From positions 1-64,000 of the forward strand of contig CP154795.1 of assembly GCA_039565995.1 (NCBI GenBank): a DNA stretch of 64,000 nt. The letters are read 5' to 3'. This stretch comes from Propionibacteriaceae bacterium ZF39. GTDB lineage: Bacteria > Actinomycetota > Actinomycetes > Propionibacteriales > Propionibacteriaceae. How positions within the stretch are numbered: the stretch's first letter is position 1; every line of letters starts with the position of its first letter. Positions 16,319-25,224 of this stretch are shown in pieces. A program made the position numbers and the translations under genes. Under the pieces are notes generated by a model. That model had not been told where the DNA came from. It ran no database searches and worked only from the letters and a program-made list of their open reading frames with translations.

Positions 16319-17533
16319 TTACTGCATCGACTCGGGAGTGCGATATTCCAGGCCGGGCTGCGGGGGCATGGCCTGCCAACCCTGGGGAACCGGGGCGAGC
16401 TGTTGCTGCACCCATTCCTTGTTGGCGTTGATGATGCCGACGAGTTCGTCGTGGTGCTGCATGAGCTCCGGGCTGTAGGGCGGGCCCATCCGGTCCAGGC
16501 GATCCCGCACGAACGCGAGCTCCGTGACGTTGTCGCGGAACGCAGCGACGCGCTTGCGCTCACCCGACCCCTGGCCCTTGGCATGCGCGAGCGCCATCCG
16601 CCGGCTGCGGAGATTGCCGAGCCAGCTGGCCTCGTCCGGGGTGATCCAGCCGTTGTGGACCATGATCGGGATCTGGGCCTGCACGACGCTGCCCTCGCGG
16701 CGGTGGGAGCGCACCGCGATCAGGACGAACACCACGAACGCGGGCAGCGAGAACAGCAGCAGCGACAGCGCCCACGCGCCGAGGCCCAGGAACGCCGAAC
16801 CGTTGTGGATCGCATGCAGCATCACGGCGACGGCCCAGCCGACGAACGGCCACACGAAACGGGACGGGCCGCGCTGGCTGACCGCGAGCCACAGGCCGAT
16901 GGCCGTCATGGCCGTATAGATCGAGTGGGCCCACGCGCCCAGACCGATCCTCAGGCCGGCGACCGTGAGCGCGCCGCTGACCGATTCCTGCCCGGCGATA
17001 TAGAGCATGTCCTCGACGAACGAGAAGCCGATGCCGACGAAGCCGGCGTACACGAGCGCATCGGTCAGCGAGTTGAACTCGGCCCGGCCGCGCCGGGTGA
17101 CCAGGAGGACCAGCACGAGGAACAGGCCCTTGGCCGATTCCTCGACCAGGGGTGCGGAGATGACCGCGCCGAAGAAGTCACCGCTGCCGCCCACGAGCGC
17201 CAGGACGGGACTGATCAGGAAGACGAACAGCACCGAGACGCCCGCGCCCCAGAAGAACGCCGACACCAGCAGATGGGGTGGTTCGGGCTCCCACCGGTCG
17301 AGCCAGATCAGCAGGAAGATGCCCAGGGCGGACGCGAGGGCCGAGATCAGGACGGCCAGGATGCCGATCGGGGGCGTCGGCAGCACCGCGATCAGGATCA
17401 GGATCGTCATGACGATGGCGCCGACGGCGATCGCGATGATCGGGACGACGAAGACCTGCTTCTTGCGCAGGATCGGCCAGTGGGGTCGGGATCCGGTCGG
17501 GGCATAGTTGCCGGGGGCGGGCTGAACGCTCAT
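16319..17533 (-). CDS. PrsW-family intramembrane metalloprotease
   Basis: A 404-aa polytopic protein of the PrsW (M82) family, proteases that cut membrane-bound anti-sigma factors in site-1 cleavage. Seen: a Pro-rich N-terminus, 8-9 hydrophobic segments, the active-site motif PLVEESAKG (Glu131, Glu132), FVGIGFSFVEDMLY with a further Glu, AHSIYTAM and HAIHNGS with metal-ligand His. The last 110 residues are soluble and charged. No transmembrane anti-sigma factor is present nearby, so the target is unknown; the anti-sigma factor at 12686 is soluble. Start ATG 17533 lies 6 nt after TATCCT and has no ribosome binding site. Confidence 0.9.
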   Translation of the reverse strand: MSVQPAPGNYAPTGSRPHWPILRKKQVFVVPIIAIAVGAIVMTILILIAVLPTPPIGILAVLISALASALGIFLLIWLDRWEPEPPHLLVSAFFWGAGVSVLFVFLISPVLALVGGSGDFFGAVISAPLVEESAKGLFLVLVLLVTRRGRAEFNSLTDALVYAGFVGIGFSFVEDMLYIAGQESVSGALTVAGLRIGLGAWAHSIYTAMTAIGLWLAVSQRGPSRFVWPFVGWAVAVMLHAIHNGSAFLGLGAWALSLLLFSLPAFVVFVLIAVRSHRREGSVVQAQIPIMVHNGWITPDEASWLGNLRSRRMALAHAKGQGSGERKRVAAFRDNVTELAFVRDRLDRMGPPYSPELMQHHDELVGIINANKEWVQQQLAPVPQGWQAMPPQPGLEYRTPESMQ

Positions 17534-17539
17534 GGCAGG

Positions 17540-17545
17540 AGGATA
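17540..17545 (-). promoter_or_regulatory. -10 box, leaderless promoter of PrsW gene
   Basis: TATCCT on the minus strand, 6 nt before ATG 17533. Confidence 0.5.
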
Positions 17546-17660
17546 CGGCGTCGGCGAGTCGGGTCCGGTTTCGTGAATCATTGGGGGCTCCGTGGTGGCG
17601 TGAGTGTCCGGGATCGGATGCGCGACAGCACGGAAATGTTCCGGGACCGGGTCCGCGGAT

Positions 17661-17666
17661 TAACCT
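17661..17666 (+). promoter_or_regulatory. -10 box, leaderless promoter of PH-like gene
   Basis: TAACCT, 7 nt before GTG 17674, with no ribosome binding site. Confidence 0.5.
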
Positions 17667-17673
17667 GACGCCC

Positions 17674-18156
17674 GTGGAGCCGTTCGTCGTCAGCATCAAC
17701 AGCCAGGGTCAACAGGCGTATCGCAGCTTCTGGACCGGACGGCTGGGCACCGCGATCCTCGTCGTTCCGGGGCTGCTGGTTGCGCTGGTCGGGGTCATCC
17801 TCGGTGTCCTGCAGGCCGAGGGCTGGCTGATCCTGTTCGCGGTGGTCATCGTGATTTCCGGTTTGTACGCCAGCTATGCGGGCTGGGATCACCGGCGCAA
17901 GGCCGAGCGGGGGCCCATTCACGATCCACTGGCCTTCGCGATCGAGGCCGACGGGATCGTGTTTCCGAAGCACAAGTCACACCCTTGGCGCGAGGTCCGG
18001 TTCGTGCTCACCGACGAGAACCCGCAGCGCATTCTCTGCTCACCGCACGGGCTGGCGTACCAGGTCGATCATCTCGACCGGCGACCAGACGAGATCGACG
18101 CGGCCCTCACCGTGGCCTCCGGCGGTCGAGTCCGGCTCGAACGCTCCGCTGGTTGA
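17674..18156 (+). CDS. Small membrane protein, YcxB/PH-like
   Basis: A 160-aa protein with two adjacent membrane helices (about residues 26-47 and 50-68). A soluble C-terminal domain follows, holding ADGIVFPKHKSHPWREVRFV, the sort of sheet that begins bacterial PH-like (YcxB) domains. Function unknown. Divergent from the PrsW gene, with 140 bp between starts. Start GTG 17674 follows the -10 box directly; the ATG-like starts further upstream give unlikely N-termini. Confidence 0.7.
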   Translation: MEPFVVSINSQGQQAYRSFWTGRLGTAILVVPGLLVALVGVILGVLQAEGWLILFAVVIVISGLYASYAGWDHRRKAERGPIHDPLAFAIEADGIVFPKHKSHPWREVRFVLTDENPQRILCSPHGLAYQVDHLDRRPDEIDAALTVASGGRVRLERSAG

Positions 18157-18266
18157 GCCGGTCGGAACCAGCTCTTTGGCACAACCCACCAATGGCCGAT
18201 TCATGAGTTTGTGACGTCCAAGGGGTGCGGCGACTCGTCGAATCATGCTTTGATCACTCAGAAACC

Positions 18267-18278
18267 TACGGTTCCGTA
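18267..18278. promoter_or_regulatory. Palindromic operator candidate of the 2-oxoacid dehydrogenase operon
   Basis: TACGG-TT-CCGTA, a perfect 5-2-5 inverted repeat 15-26 bp before the E1 alpha start. The layout fits a TetR- or GntR-type dimer site. No regulator gene is adjacent. Confidence 0.4.
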
Positions 18279-18292
18279 ATGAGAGGTGTGCA

Positions 18293-19393
18293 GTGAGCGA
18301 CACTCCCGATTCGGGCCTCGTTCAGCTCCTCACGCCGGAGGGTGAGCGGGTCGAGCATCCCGACTTCTCCTTCCCGGGTGACGACGAGATGATCGCCGGC
18401 TTCCTCCGAGACATGGTGATTGCGCGGCGCATCGACAGCGAGGGCACCGCGCTGCAGCGGCAGGGCCAACTGGGTCTCTGGGCGTCGATGACCGGTCAGG
18501 AGGCCGCCCAGGTCGGGTCCGGTCGGGCGGCGAAGAAGCAGGACTACGTCGTTCCCAGCTATCGCGAGACCGCGGTCGCGTGGGTACGCGGGCTCGATCC
18601 CGTGGCGCTGTCGGCCGTGTTCCGGGGTGTCGACCTCGGCGCGTGGGCCGGCAACGACGGGAACTTCCACCCCTACACGATGGTCGTGGGCTCGCAGGCC
18701 CTGCACGCGGTGGGTTATGCGATGGGCATCACCGCCGATGGGGCGACGGCAACGGGCAACCCCGACACCGATGAGGCCGTGCTGGCGTTCTTCGGCGACG
18801 GGGCCACCTCGCAGGGCGATGTCAACGAGGCCCTGGTGTTCAGCTCGTCATTCCAGTCGCCGATCGTGTTCCTCTGCCAGAACAACCAGTGGGCCATCTC
18901 GGTCCCGACCACTCGGCAGTCACGCATCCCGATCGCGCGCCGCGCCGACGGGTTCGGCATGCCCGGCATCCGCGTCGACGGCAACGATGTCCTGGCCAGT
19001 TTCGCCGTGACCTCCTGGGCGCTCGACCGGGCGCGCGCGGGCGAGGGTCCGGCGTTCATCGAGGCGTTCACCTATCGCATGGGCGCCCACACCACATCCG
19101 ACGATCCGACCAAATATCGACTCAATGCCGAGCTCGAGAGCTGGAAGCTGAAAGATCCGATCGAACGCGTACGCGCCTATCTGCGTCGCTCGGGTTCGGT
19201 GGCGGCTTCGTTCTTCGACGACCTTGCGGCCCAGGCGGACGATGTGGCGGCCGATTTCCGGTCGCGTACGCTCGCCCTCGCCGATCCCCTGCTCGAGGAC
19301 AGTTTCGACCTCGTCCATGCCGAGGCGACCGAGCACATCATCGAACAGAAGGCCGCATACATCGACTATGCATCGTCCTTCGAGGAGGAGTGA
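18293..19393 (+). CDS. 2-oxoacid dehydrogenase E1 component, alpha subunit
   Basis: A 366-aa thiamine-diphosphate-dependent subunit. The ThDP/Mg motif is present as GDGATSQGDVNEAL followed by NNQWAIS (about 163-205), plus QGQLGLWASMTGQEAAQVG and the phosphorylation-loop region YRMGAHTTSDDPTKYR. With the next two genes it forms an E1-alpha, E1-beta, E2 operon. The enzyme decarboxylates a 2-oxoacid and passes the acyl group to lipoate. The split alpha/beta E1 and one-lipoyl E2 fit a branched-chain 2-oxoacid dehydrogenase best, but pyruvate cannot be excluded from sequence. No E3 gene is in the window. Start GTG 18293 with GAGAGG upstream. Confidence 0.9.
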   Translation: MSDTPDSGLVQLLTPEGERVEHPDFSFPGDDEMIAGFLRDMVIARRIDSEGTALQRQGQLGLWASMTGQEAAQVGSGRAAKKQDYVVPSYRETAVAWVRGLDPVALSAVFRGVDLGAWAGNDGNFHPYTMVVGSQALHAVGYAMGITADGATATGNPDTDEAVLAFFGDGATSQGDVNEALVFSSSFQSPIVFLCQNNQWAISVPTTRQSRIPIARRADGFGMPGIRVDGNDVLASFAVTSWALDRARAGEGPAFIEAFTYRMGAHTTSDDPTKYRLNAELESWKLKDPIERVRAYLRRSGSVAASFFDDLAAQADDVAADFRSRTLALADPLLEDSFDLVHAEATEHIIEQKAAYIDYASSFEEE

Positions 19394-19394
19394 C

Positions 19395-20372
19395 ATGGCA
19401 GAGACACTCACTCTCGGCAAGGCCTTGAATGCCGGCCTGCGCAAGGCTCTCGAATCCGACCCCAAGGTCATCCTCGCCGGTGAGGACATCGGCAAGCTCG
19501 GCGGTGTCTTCCGCATCACCGAGGGCCTGCAGGCCACGTTCGGTGAGGACCGCGTGATCGACTCGCCGCTGGCCGAATCGGGCATCGTCGGCACCGCGAT
19601 CGGCATGGCCATGCGCGGCTATCGGCCGGTCGTGGAGATCCAGTTCGACGGGTTCGTCTTTCCGGCGTACGACCAGATCGTCACCCAGCTCGCCAAGATC
19701 CATCACCGGACGCGCGGGCAACTGAAGGTTCCCGTGGTGGTGCGGATCCCCTATGGCGGGGGCATCGGCGCGGTGGAGCATCACTCGGAGTCGCCGGAGG
19801 CGTACTTCGCGCACACGACCGGCCTCAAGGTCGTGACGTGTGCGAACGCCAACGATGCGTACTGGATGATCCAGCAGGTCATCGCCAGCGACGATCCCTA
19901 TATCTTCCTCGAGCCCAAGCGGCGCTATCACGACAGGGGCGAGGTCGACACCGAGTCGGAGCCGCTGACGCTGCACGCCGCCCGCGTGGCGCGGGAGGGC
20001 AGCGACCTGACGCTGCTCTGTTATGGCCCGATGGTGAAGACCTGTCTGCAGGTCGCCGATGCCGCTGCCGAGGAGGGCAGGTCCCTCGAGGTCGTCGATC
20101 TGCGTACGCTCTCACCGATCGACATGGCGACCGTCGTGACGTCGGTGCACAGGACCTCGCGTGCGGTCGTCGTGCACGAGGCGCAGGTCTCCTACGGGAT
20201 CGGTGCCGAGCTCGCCGCGCGCCTGAGCGAACAGTGCTTCTATGACATGGAGGCCCCGGTGCTCCGTGTCGGCGGCTATGACGTGCCCTACCCGCCGAGC
20301 CGGGTCGAGGAGGAGTACCTTCCCGATCTCGACCGCATCCTCGACGCGGTCGACCGCTCGTTCGCCTATTGA
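19395..20372 (+). CDS. 2-oxoacid dehydrogenase E1 component, beta subunit
   Basis: A 325-aa partner of the alpha subunit. Seen: LTLGKALNAGLRKALESDP, GEDIGKLGGVFRITEGL, DSPLAESGIVGTAIGMAMRG and PVVVRIPYGGG, then EHHSESPEAYFAH, all standard E1-beta blocks. The C-terminal transketolase domain has VVDLRTLSPID. The start at ATG 19395 is set by GAGGAGG just before it, and it lies 1 nt after the alpha-subunit stop, so the two subunits are made together. Confidence 0.95.
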   Translation: MAETLTLGKALNAGLRKALESDPKVILAGEDIGKLGGVFRITEGLQATFGEDRVIDSPLAESGIVGTAIGMAMRGYRPVVEIQFDGFVFPAYDQIVTQLAKIHHRTRGQLKVPVVVRIPYGGGIGAVEHHSESPEAYFAHTTGLKVVTCANANDAYWMIQQVIASDDPYIFLEPKRRYHDRGEVDTESEPLTLHAARVAREGSDLTLLCYGPMVKTCLQVADAAAEEGRSLEVVDLRTLSPIDMATVVTSVHRTSRAVVVHEAQVSYGIGAELAARLSEQCFYDMEAPVLRVGGYDVPYPPSRVEEEYLPDLDRILDAVDRSFAY

Positions 20373-20388
20373 TCCCCCGGAGGCCGAA

Positions 20389-21831
20389 GTGAAGACGTTC
20401 AACCTGACCGACCCCGGTGAAGGCCTGACCGAGGCCGAGATCGTGCGGTGGCTCGTCGCGGAGGGCGACGAGGTCAAGATCAACGACATCGTCGTCGAGG
20501 TGGAGACCTCGAAGTCGCTCGTCGAACTGCCGATTCCCTGGGCCGGGCGCGTGGATGCGCTGCTGGTCCCGGAGGGCGAGACCGTTGACGTGGGTACGCC
20601 CCTGATCCGGATCGACGACGGCAGTGGGCCCGAGCCAGCAGCTGCTCCGGCTGGGACGACCGAGTCTGTGGAGCAGAAGCGCGAACCCAATCTTGTCGGC
20701 TATGGGCCGACGGAGGGCGCGACGAAGCGGCGGGCCAGGCGTACGCGTGAGGTCGACGAGGGCGCCGCCAAGGCCCACGACCAGGTCGAGGATTCGTTCG
20801 ACGGGCAGCGGAGCGCGAGCCGACCGGTCGACGAGCCGGCACCGCTGCATGCGGTGCGTGCGCAGGCGTCCGGAGAACCGTTGCCGCGACCCGGCCAACC
20901 GGCTGCGCAACAGCACCCGTCGGTCGTCGCAGCCAACAAGGTCCTGGCCAAGCCGCCGCTGCGGAAATTCGCCAAGGAGCAGGGGGTCGACCTGTCGGAG
21001 GTCACCGGCACCGGGCCCGGCGGGGTGATCCGGCGGGTCGATGTCGATGCCTATCTGGAGGCGAGGACTGCGGCGGCGTCCGCGCCAGCGTCGTCCGCGT
21101 CCCAGCACCGGCACCCCGGTCTGGAGGCCAAGCGCGAGCCCATCAAGGGGGTCCGCAAGGCGACCGCTGCGGCCATGGTGTCGTCGGCGTTCACCGCGCC
21201 CCACGCCAGCGAGTGGGTCACGCTCGATGTCACCGAGTCGATGGAACTCCTCGAGCGCATCCGCCGGCGCCGGGAATTCCGGGAGGTGAAGGTCTCCCCG
21301 TTGCTGCTCGTGGCAAAGGCTGTGTGCCTGGCGCTGCGGCGTACTCCCGAGATGAACACCTCCTGGGACGAGGACGCCCAGGAGATCGTCTTCCACGGGC
21401 ACGTGAATCTGGGGATTGCGGCGGCGACGCCGCGCGGCCTGCTGGTGCCCAACATTCCGGATGCGGCCAACATGGAGCTGCTGGAGCTGGCGTACGCCCT
21501 CAACGAGGTCACCGAGCGCGCCAAGCAGGGCCGGACGCAGCCGAGCGAGCTCAGCGGCGGCACGTTCACCATCACGAATGTGGGGCCGTTCGGGATTGAT
21601 TCGGGTACGCCGATCCTGAACCCCGGGGAGGCCGGCATCCTGGCGCTCGGTCAGATCGCCCGGCGCCCGTGGGTCGTGGGCGAGGGGGCCGACGAGAAGA
21701 TCGTGCCGCGGTGGGTGACCACCCTGGCCATCTCGTTCGACCACCGGCTCATGGACGGCGAGGGCGGGTCGCTGTTCCTCGCCGATGTCGCCCGGATCCT
21801 GGGTGACCCCGGGCAGGCCCTGTTGTTCTGA
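20389..21831 (+). CDS. 2-oxoacid dehydrogenase E2, dihydrolipoyl acyltransferase
   Basis: A 480-aa E2 core protein. One N-terminal lipoyl domain with the modified lysine in EVETSKSLVE (Lys42; Ser replaces the common Asp before it). A long Ala/Pro/Arg linker with SRPV follows. The peripheral-subunit-binding domain carries KPPLRKFAKEQGVDLSEV and GTGPGGVIRR (about 185-220), and the catalytic domain ends in FDHRLMDGEGGS with the active-site His and Asp. It forms the symmetric core that transfers the acyl group to CoA. GTG 20389 is preceded by CCGGAGG and lies 16 bp after the E1-beta stop. A strong hairpin follows at 21847. Confidence 0.95.
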   Translation: MKTFNLTDPGEGLTEAEIVRWLVAEGDEVKINDIVVEVETSKSLVELPIPWAGRVDALLVPEGETVDVGTPLIRIDDGSGPEPAAAPAGTTESVEQKREPNLVGYGPTEGATKRRARRTREVDEGAAKAHDQVEDSFDGQRSASRPVDEPAPLHAVRAQASGEPLPRPGQPAAQQHPSVVAANKVLAKPPLRKFAKEQGVDLSEVTGTGPGGVIRRVDVDAYLEARTAAASAPASSASQHRHPGLEAKREPIKGVRKATAAAMVSSAFTAPHASEWVTLDVTESMELLERIRRRREFREVKVSPLLLVAKAVCLALRRTPEMNTSWDEDAQEIVFHGHVNLGIAAATPRGLLVPNIPDAANMELLELAYALNEVTERAKQGRTQPSELSGGTFTITNVGPFGIDSGTPILNPGEAGILALGQIARRPWVVGEGADEKIVPRWVTTLAISFDHRLMDGEGGSLFLADVARILGDPGQALLF

Positions 21832-21846
21832 GGAACTGAAACGCCG

Positions 21847-21881
21847 AACGGCGCCCAACCCTGTGGGGGCTGGGCGCCGTT
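21847..21881. terminator. Bidirectional hairpin terminator
   Basis: Perfect 11-bp stem AACGGCGCCCA / TGGGCGCCGTT with a 13-nt loop, between the convergent E2 and 5'-nucleotidase genes. Confidence 0.8.
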
Positions 21882-21900
21882 CGTGTTGGTCAGGCTGGGA

Positions 21901-24327
21901 TCAGGCGTTGGTGCCTGTCTTGGCGAGGCCACCGTGGCGGTCCTTCTGGGGATACTTCACGACCCCGGAGTTGCTGCTCGGCTTGTTCGGCTTGCCGGGG
22001 TGGTTCGAGTAGCCCGGGTTGTTCGGGTGGCCCGGCTTGACGGGCTTGCCCGGGTTGTTCGGGTGGCCCGGCTTGACGGGCTTGCCCGGGTCGTTCGAGT
22101 GGCTCGGCTTCGGATGGCCCGGCTTGGTCGGGTGGCCCGAGGGATCGGTGCTCGGGTGGCCCGACGGGTCGGTGCTCGGGTGGGTGGAGGGGCTCGTGCT
22201 CGGCTCGGGGCTGGCGGTGCCCGTGCCGCCACCGGTGATCGTGACCGGGAGGGTCACGGTCGTGCCGGACGGGCTGGCGACGAGCTTGAGGACCGCAGCA
22301 CCGTTGGCGGTGCCGGCCGGGACCAGGATGGTCAGGGCCTCGACGCGACCGTCGACGACAGGGGCGCGGCCCACCTGGACCTCACCGGCCGAGGTGACCA
22401 GCGTTGCCACGATCTCGGTGTTGTCGACGGTGCCCGTGAAGAAGTCGAGCGTGTCAGCGGCGACCGGGGTGCCGACCTGAGGGACGCCGACCTGCAGCGT
22501 GACCGGGGTGTCGACCGCAATGGTCGTCGGGAGCGGGCTGGAGACCGACACGGCCTGGCGGGCATAGTCGGGGCTCACGGTCGCCTCGGCCTTGATGAAG
22601 TCGACCCAGGCCTCCAGGTCCACACGGCCGGAGTCGCGGGTGTTGGTGCCGTCGGCGATGACATGGAAGTTGTCGCCACCGGCGATGAGGAACGAACCGG
22701 AGCCGATGGTGTAGAGCTTGGCCGGATCGATCGGGGCACCATTCACCGAGATGGACGTGATGCGGTCGCCCTCGGCGCGGGACTCGTCATAGGTGTAGGT
22801 GACGTTGGCCGACAGGCCGAGCTGCAGATAGGGGCGCGAGGGCACCTCTCCGGCAGCGGTGCGCTGCCACTGCTGCTCGAGCATCGTCTTGACCTGGGCA
22901 CCGGTGAGCTGCGTGGTCATCAACGTGTTCGCGAACGGCAGGACCGCAGCGGCCTCGGCGTAGGTGATCTCACCGGCGTCGAAGTCGGCACGCGTACCGC
23001 CCGGGTTCTGGACACCGATGAAGTCATCGGCACCGGCACCCAGCTGCTGGCGGAACATCTCGGCGACCAGGTCCGTCATGGTCGACTCGACGGCCCGGTT
23101 GTCGCTGACGCGACCGTCGGAACCGACGATCAGGCCGCGCTGGATCGGAGCGGTGGCGTTGCCGACCGACTGGGCACCGATGACGGCAGCCTCGGCCACG
23201 GTGGCATCGACGATCGTCTTGATCGCGGCCGCGCGAGGATAGTTGGCAACAGCATCGGCGGTCGTCATGGTCACGGCCTCATTGGCCATGGTGTAGCACT
23301 CGACCTCGCCATCGGCGTTGAGGCCGAGTTCGACCTTGCCGATGAGGCTGGCGTACGAACCGGACTGCACGACCGGGCGGGTCTCACCGGCAGCACCCGG
23401 GACGGGGGCGGCGAAGGTGTACGCCTGGTGGCTGTGCGCGTTGAAGATCGCGTCGACGGCCGGGGAGGTCTGGTTGACGATCTTGGAGAAGATCGCCGAG
23501 CCAGCCAGCTCGGTGGCGAGGTCGCCGCTGCCGGCGGCACCCTCGTGGTATTCGGCGATGATGACGTCGGCCTCGCCGTTCGCGGCGTTGCCGTCGCTCA
23601 GCTGGGCGGCGACGCGGTTGACGGCGTCGACCGGGTCACCGATCGACAGGCTCGAGATGCCGGCCGGGGAGACGAGCGAAGGCAGATCACCGGTGACGGC
23701 GCCGATGACGGCCACCTTCACACCGGCCTTGTCAAAGATCGCATATTCGGGCAGGGCCGCGGTCGTGGTGCCGGCGTTGTAGACGTTGGCGCCGAGCAGC
23801 GGGAAGTCCGCGCGGGTCTGGACGCGCCCGTTGAGGTCGTCCCAGCCGCGGTCGAATTCGTGGTTGCCGACCGACGTGGCGTCGAGATCGGCCGCGTTGA
23901 GGATGTCGATCGTCGGGTTGTCGTCCTGGATGAACGACGCGAACAGCGAGCCACCGATGTTGTCGCCGTTGGACAGGACCAGGGAGTTGGCCTCGCCCGC
24001 GGCGGCGCGGTAGGACTCGATCTGGCCGAAGAAGCCGACCGTGTCCGGGCTCGCGGTCGCGATGCGGCCGTGGAAGTCGTTGAAGTTCAGAACGGTGATC
24101 TGCGCGGGGGAAGTGCTGCAGGATTCGGCGTTGATGGCGCGAGCGGAGGCGACCGGCTGGGCTGCTTCGGTGCTCTGCGTGGCGGTTGCGGTCGGGGTAG
24201 CGGTCACCGAAGCCGTGGGCTCGGTCGTCGGGTCGGCGGTGGGCTCGGCGTACGCGCTGAGCACCGGCCCGGCAGTCAGGGCGAACGTGCACGCGAGTGC
24301 TGCCCCGCTGATCCTGCGGATCTGCAT
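21901..24327 (-). CDS. Secreted 5'-nucleotidase / metallophosphatase
   Basis: An 808-aa exported bifunctional 2',3'-cyclic phosphodiesterase/5'-nucleotidase family protein. Signal peptide MQIRRISGAALACTFALTAG. The metallophosphatase domain carries the metal-binding blocks VLNFNDFHGR, NGDNIGGS, GNHEFDRG and NAHSHQAY. A C-terminal nucleotidase domain follows with GVQNPGGTRADFDAGEI, PFANTLMTTQLTG and IAGGDNFHVI. The tail has Pro-rich repeats and ends in LAKTG plus three residues. This resembles a sortase signal, but the membrane helix and basic tail are missing, so it may be released or held another way. Probable role is phosphate or nucleoside scavenging outside the cell. Start 24327 has AAAGGAGAG upstream. 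Confidence 0.92.
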   Translation of the reverse strand: MQIRRISGAALACTFALTAGPVLSAYAEPTADPTTEPTASVTATPTATATQSTEAAQPVASARAINAESCSTSPAQITVLNFNDFHGRIATASPDTVGFFGQIESYRAAAGEANSLVLSNGDNIGGSLFASFIQDDNPTIDILNAADLDATSVGNHEFDRGWDDLNGRVQTRADFPLLGANVYNAGTTTAALPEYAIFDKAGVKVAVIGAVTGDLPSLVSPAGISSLSIGDPVDAVNRVAAQLSDGNAANGEADVIIAEYHEGAAGSGDLATELAGSAIFSKIVNQTSPAVDAIFNAHSHQAYTFAAPVPGAAGETRPVVQSGSYASLIGKVELGLNADGEVECYTMANEAVTMTTADAVANYPRAAAIKTIVDATVAEAAVIGAQSVGNATAPIQRGLIVGSDGRVSDNRAVESTMTDLVAEMFRQQLGAGADDFIGVQNPGGTRADFDAGEITYAEAAAVLPFANTLMTTQLTGAQVKTMLEQQWQRTAAGEVPSRPYLQLGLSANVTYTYDESRAEGDRITSISVNGAPIDPAKLYTIGSGSFLIAGGDNFHVIADGTNTRDSGRVDLEAWVDFIKAEATVSPDYARQAVSVSSPLPTTIAVDTPVTLQVGVPQVGTPVAADTLDFFTGTVDNTEIVATLVTSAGEVQVGRAPVVDGRVEALTILVPAGTANGAAVLKLVASPSGTTVTLPVTITGGGTGTASPEPSTSPSTHPSTDPSGHPSTDPSGHPTKPGHPKPSHSNDPGKPVKPGHPNNPGKPVKPGHPNNPGYSNHPGKPNKPSSNSGVVKYPQKDRHGGLAKTGTNA
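22013..22084. repeat. Two perfect 36-bp tandem repeats
   Basis: Units 22013-22048 and 22049-22084 are identical; a third, degenerate unit follows. They encode the 12-residue Pro-rich unit KPVKPGHPNNPG in the tail of the 5'-nucleotidase, and the identity suggests recent duplication. Confidence 0.9.
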
Positions 24328-24515
24328 GACTCTCCTTTGTGAATGCGAAACAAAGGCCGTCACGCAACCCCGCGCAGATCGGCCTCGGCCAACCTTTCGC
24401 ATCTCCCCATCACGCGCAACGGGAGTCGACATTTGTTTGCCGGGAGTTCGCCTGGGTTTGTTGAAAATGGCCCTGTCATCCCGGTATGTGGCACAGGGGC
24501 GGCCACGCGATTGCC

Positions 24516-24521
24516 TAGGCT
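24516..24521 (+). promoter_or_regulatory. -10 box, leaderless promoter of NeuD-like gene
   Basis: TAGGCT, 7 nt before GTG 24529, with no ribosome binding site. Confidence 0.55.
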
Positions 24522-24528
24522 AAGGGCC

Positions 24529-25200
24529 GTGGCAGCGCGCATTCCCCTCGTCATCATCGGAGCCGGTGGCTTCGGCCGGGAGACGTTCGGCCTGGTCCGC
24601 GATCTCAATGCGGAGGGGGAGGCGTACGAGCTGCTCGGCTTCCTCGACGACCAGCTCCGGGACACCTCGCTCCTCGACCGGCTCGGCACCCTGCACCTCG
24701 GCCCGACCGAGGCGATTCGGGACCTGGGTGCAGGGGTGCGGTTCGTGGTGGGGATCGGGAACGGAGGGGTACGCCGACGGATCGGTGAGCAAGTCAGCGA
24801 CTGGGGGTTCGAGCCGGCGACGCTGGTGCACCCCACGGCGCTGATCGGGCCCGATGTGGAGCTGGGGCCGGGATGTGTCGTGGCCGCCGGGGCCCAGATC
24901 ACGACGAACGTGCGGGTGGGCCGTTTCGTGCATGTGGATCGGGGTACGCAGGTGGGCCACGACTGCGTGATCGGTGACTATGTGACGCTGAACCCGATGG
25001 TGACGGTCTCCGGGGCGGTCACGCTGGAGGCCGAGGTCAATGCCGGCACCACCAGCACGATCCTCCCCGGCGTACGCGTCGCCGAGCGCGTGGTCATCGG
25101 TGCTGCGGCGGCTGTTGTGCACGATGTCGATGAGCCGGGTGCCGTCGTGGTGGGCGTACCCGCCCGCAAACTCCGCGCGACGCCGGGGCCCATCGGCTGA
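24529..25200 (+). CDS. NeuD-family sugar O-acyltransferase
   Basis: A 223-aa left-handed beta-helix (hexapeptide) acyltransferase of the NeuD/PglD type. The N-terminal Rossmann-like lobe starts LVIIGAGGFGRET and binds the sugar nucleotide. Hexapeptide repeats run from ALIGPDVELGPGCVVAAGAQ to GTTSTILPGVRVAERVVIGA, with the catalytic-region VGHDCVIGDYVTLNP between. It ends with VVVGVPARKL. The likely role is O- or N-acylation of a surface sugar with acetyl-CoA. It stands alone here with no glycan cluster, so the substrate is open. Start GTG 24529 is next to a -10 box. Confidence 0.85.
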   Translation: MAARIPLVIIGAGGFGRETFGLVRDLNAEGEAYELLGFLDDQLRDTSLLDRLGTLHLGPTEAIRDLGAGVRFVVGIGNGGVRRRIGEQVSDWGFEPATLVHPTALIGPDVELGPGCVVAAGAQITTNVRVGRFVHVDRGTQVGHDCVIGDYVTLNPMVTVSGAVTLEAEVNAGTTSTILPGVRVAERVVIGAAAAVVHDVDEPGAVVVGVPARKLRATPGPIG

Positions 25201-25224
25201 CGTGCCATTCGCCACGACTTCCCG

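Noticed and set aside
21883-24342. An 819-codon open frame opposite the 5'-nucleotidase
   Set aside because: Repetitive Gly/Val/Arg/Asp translation; the minus-strand gene has a signal peptide and metal-binding motifs, so the antisense frame is a shadow.
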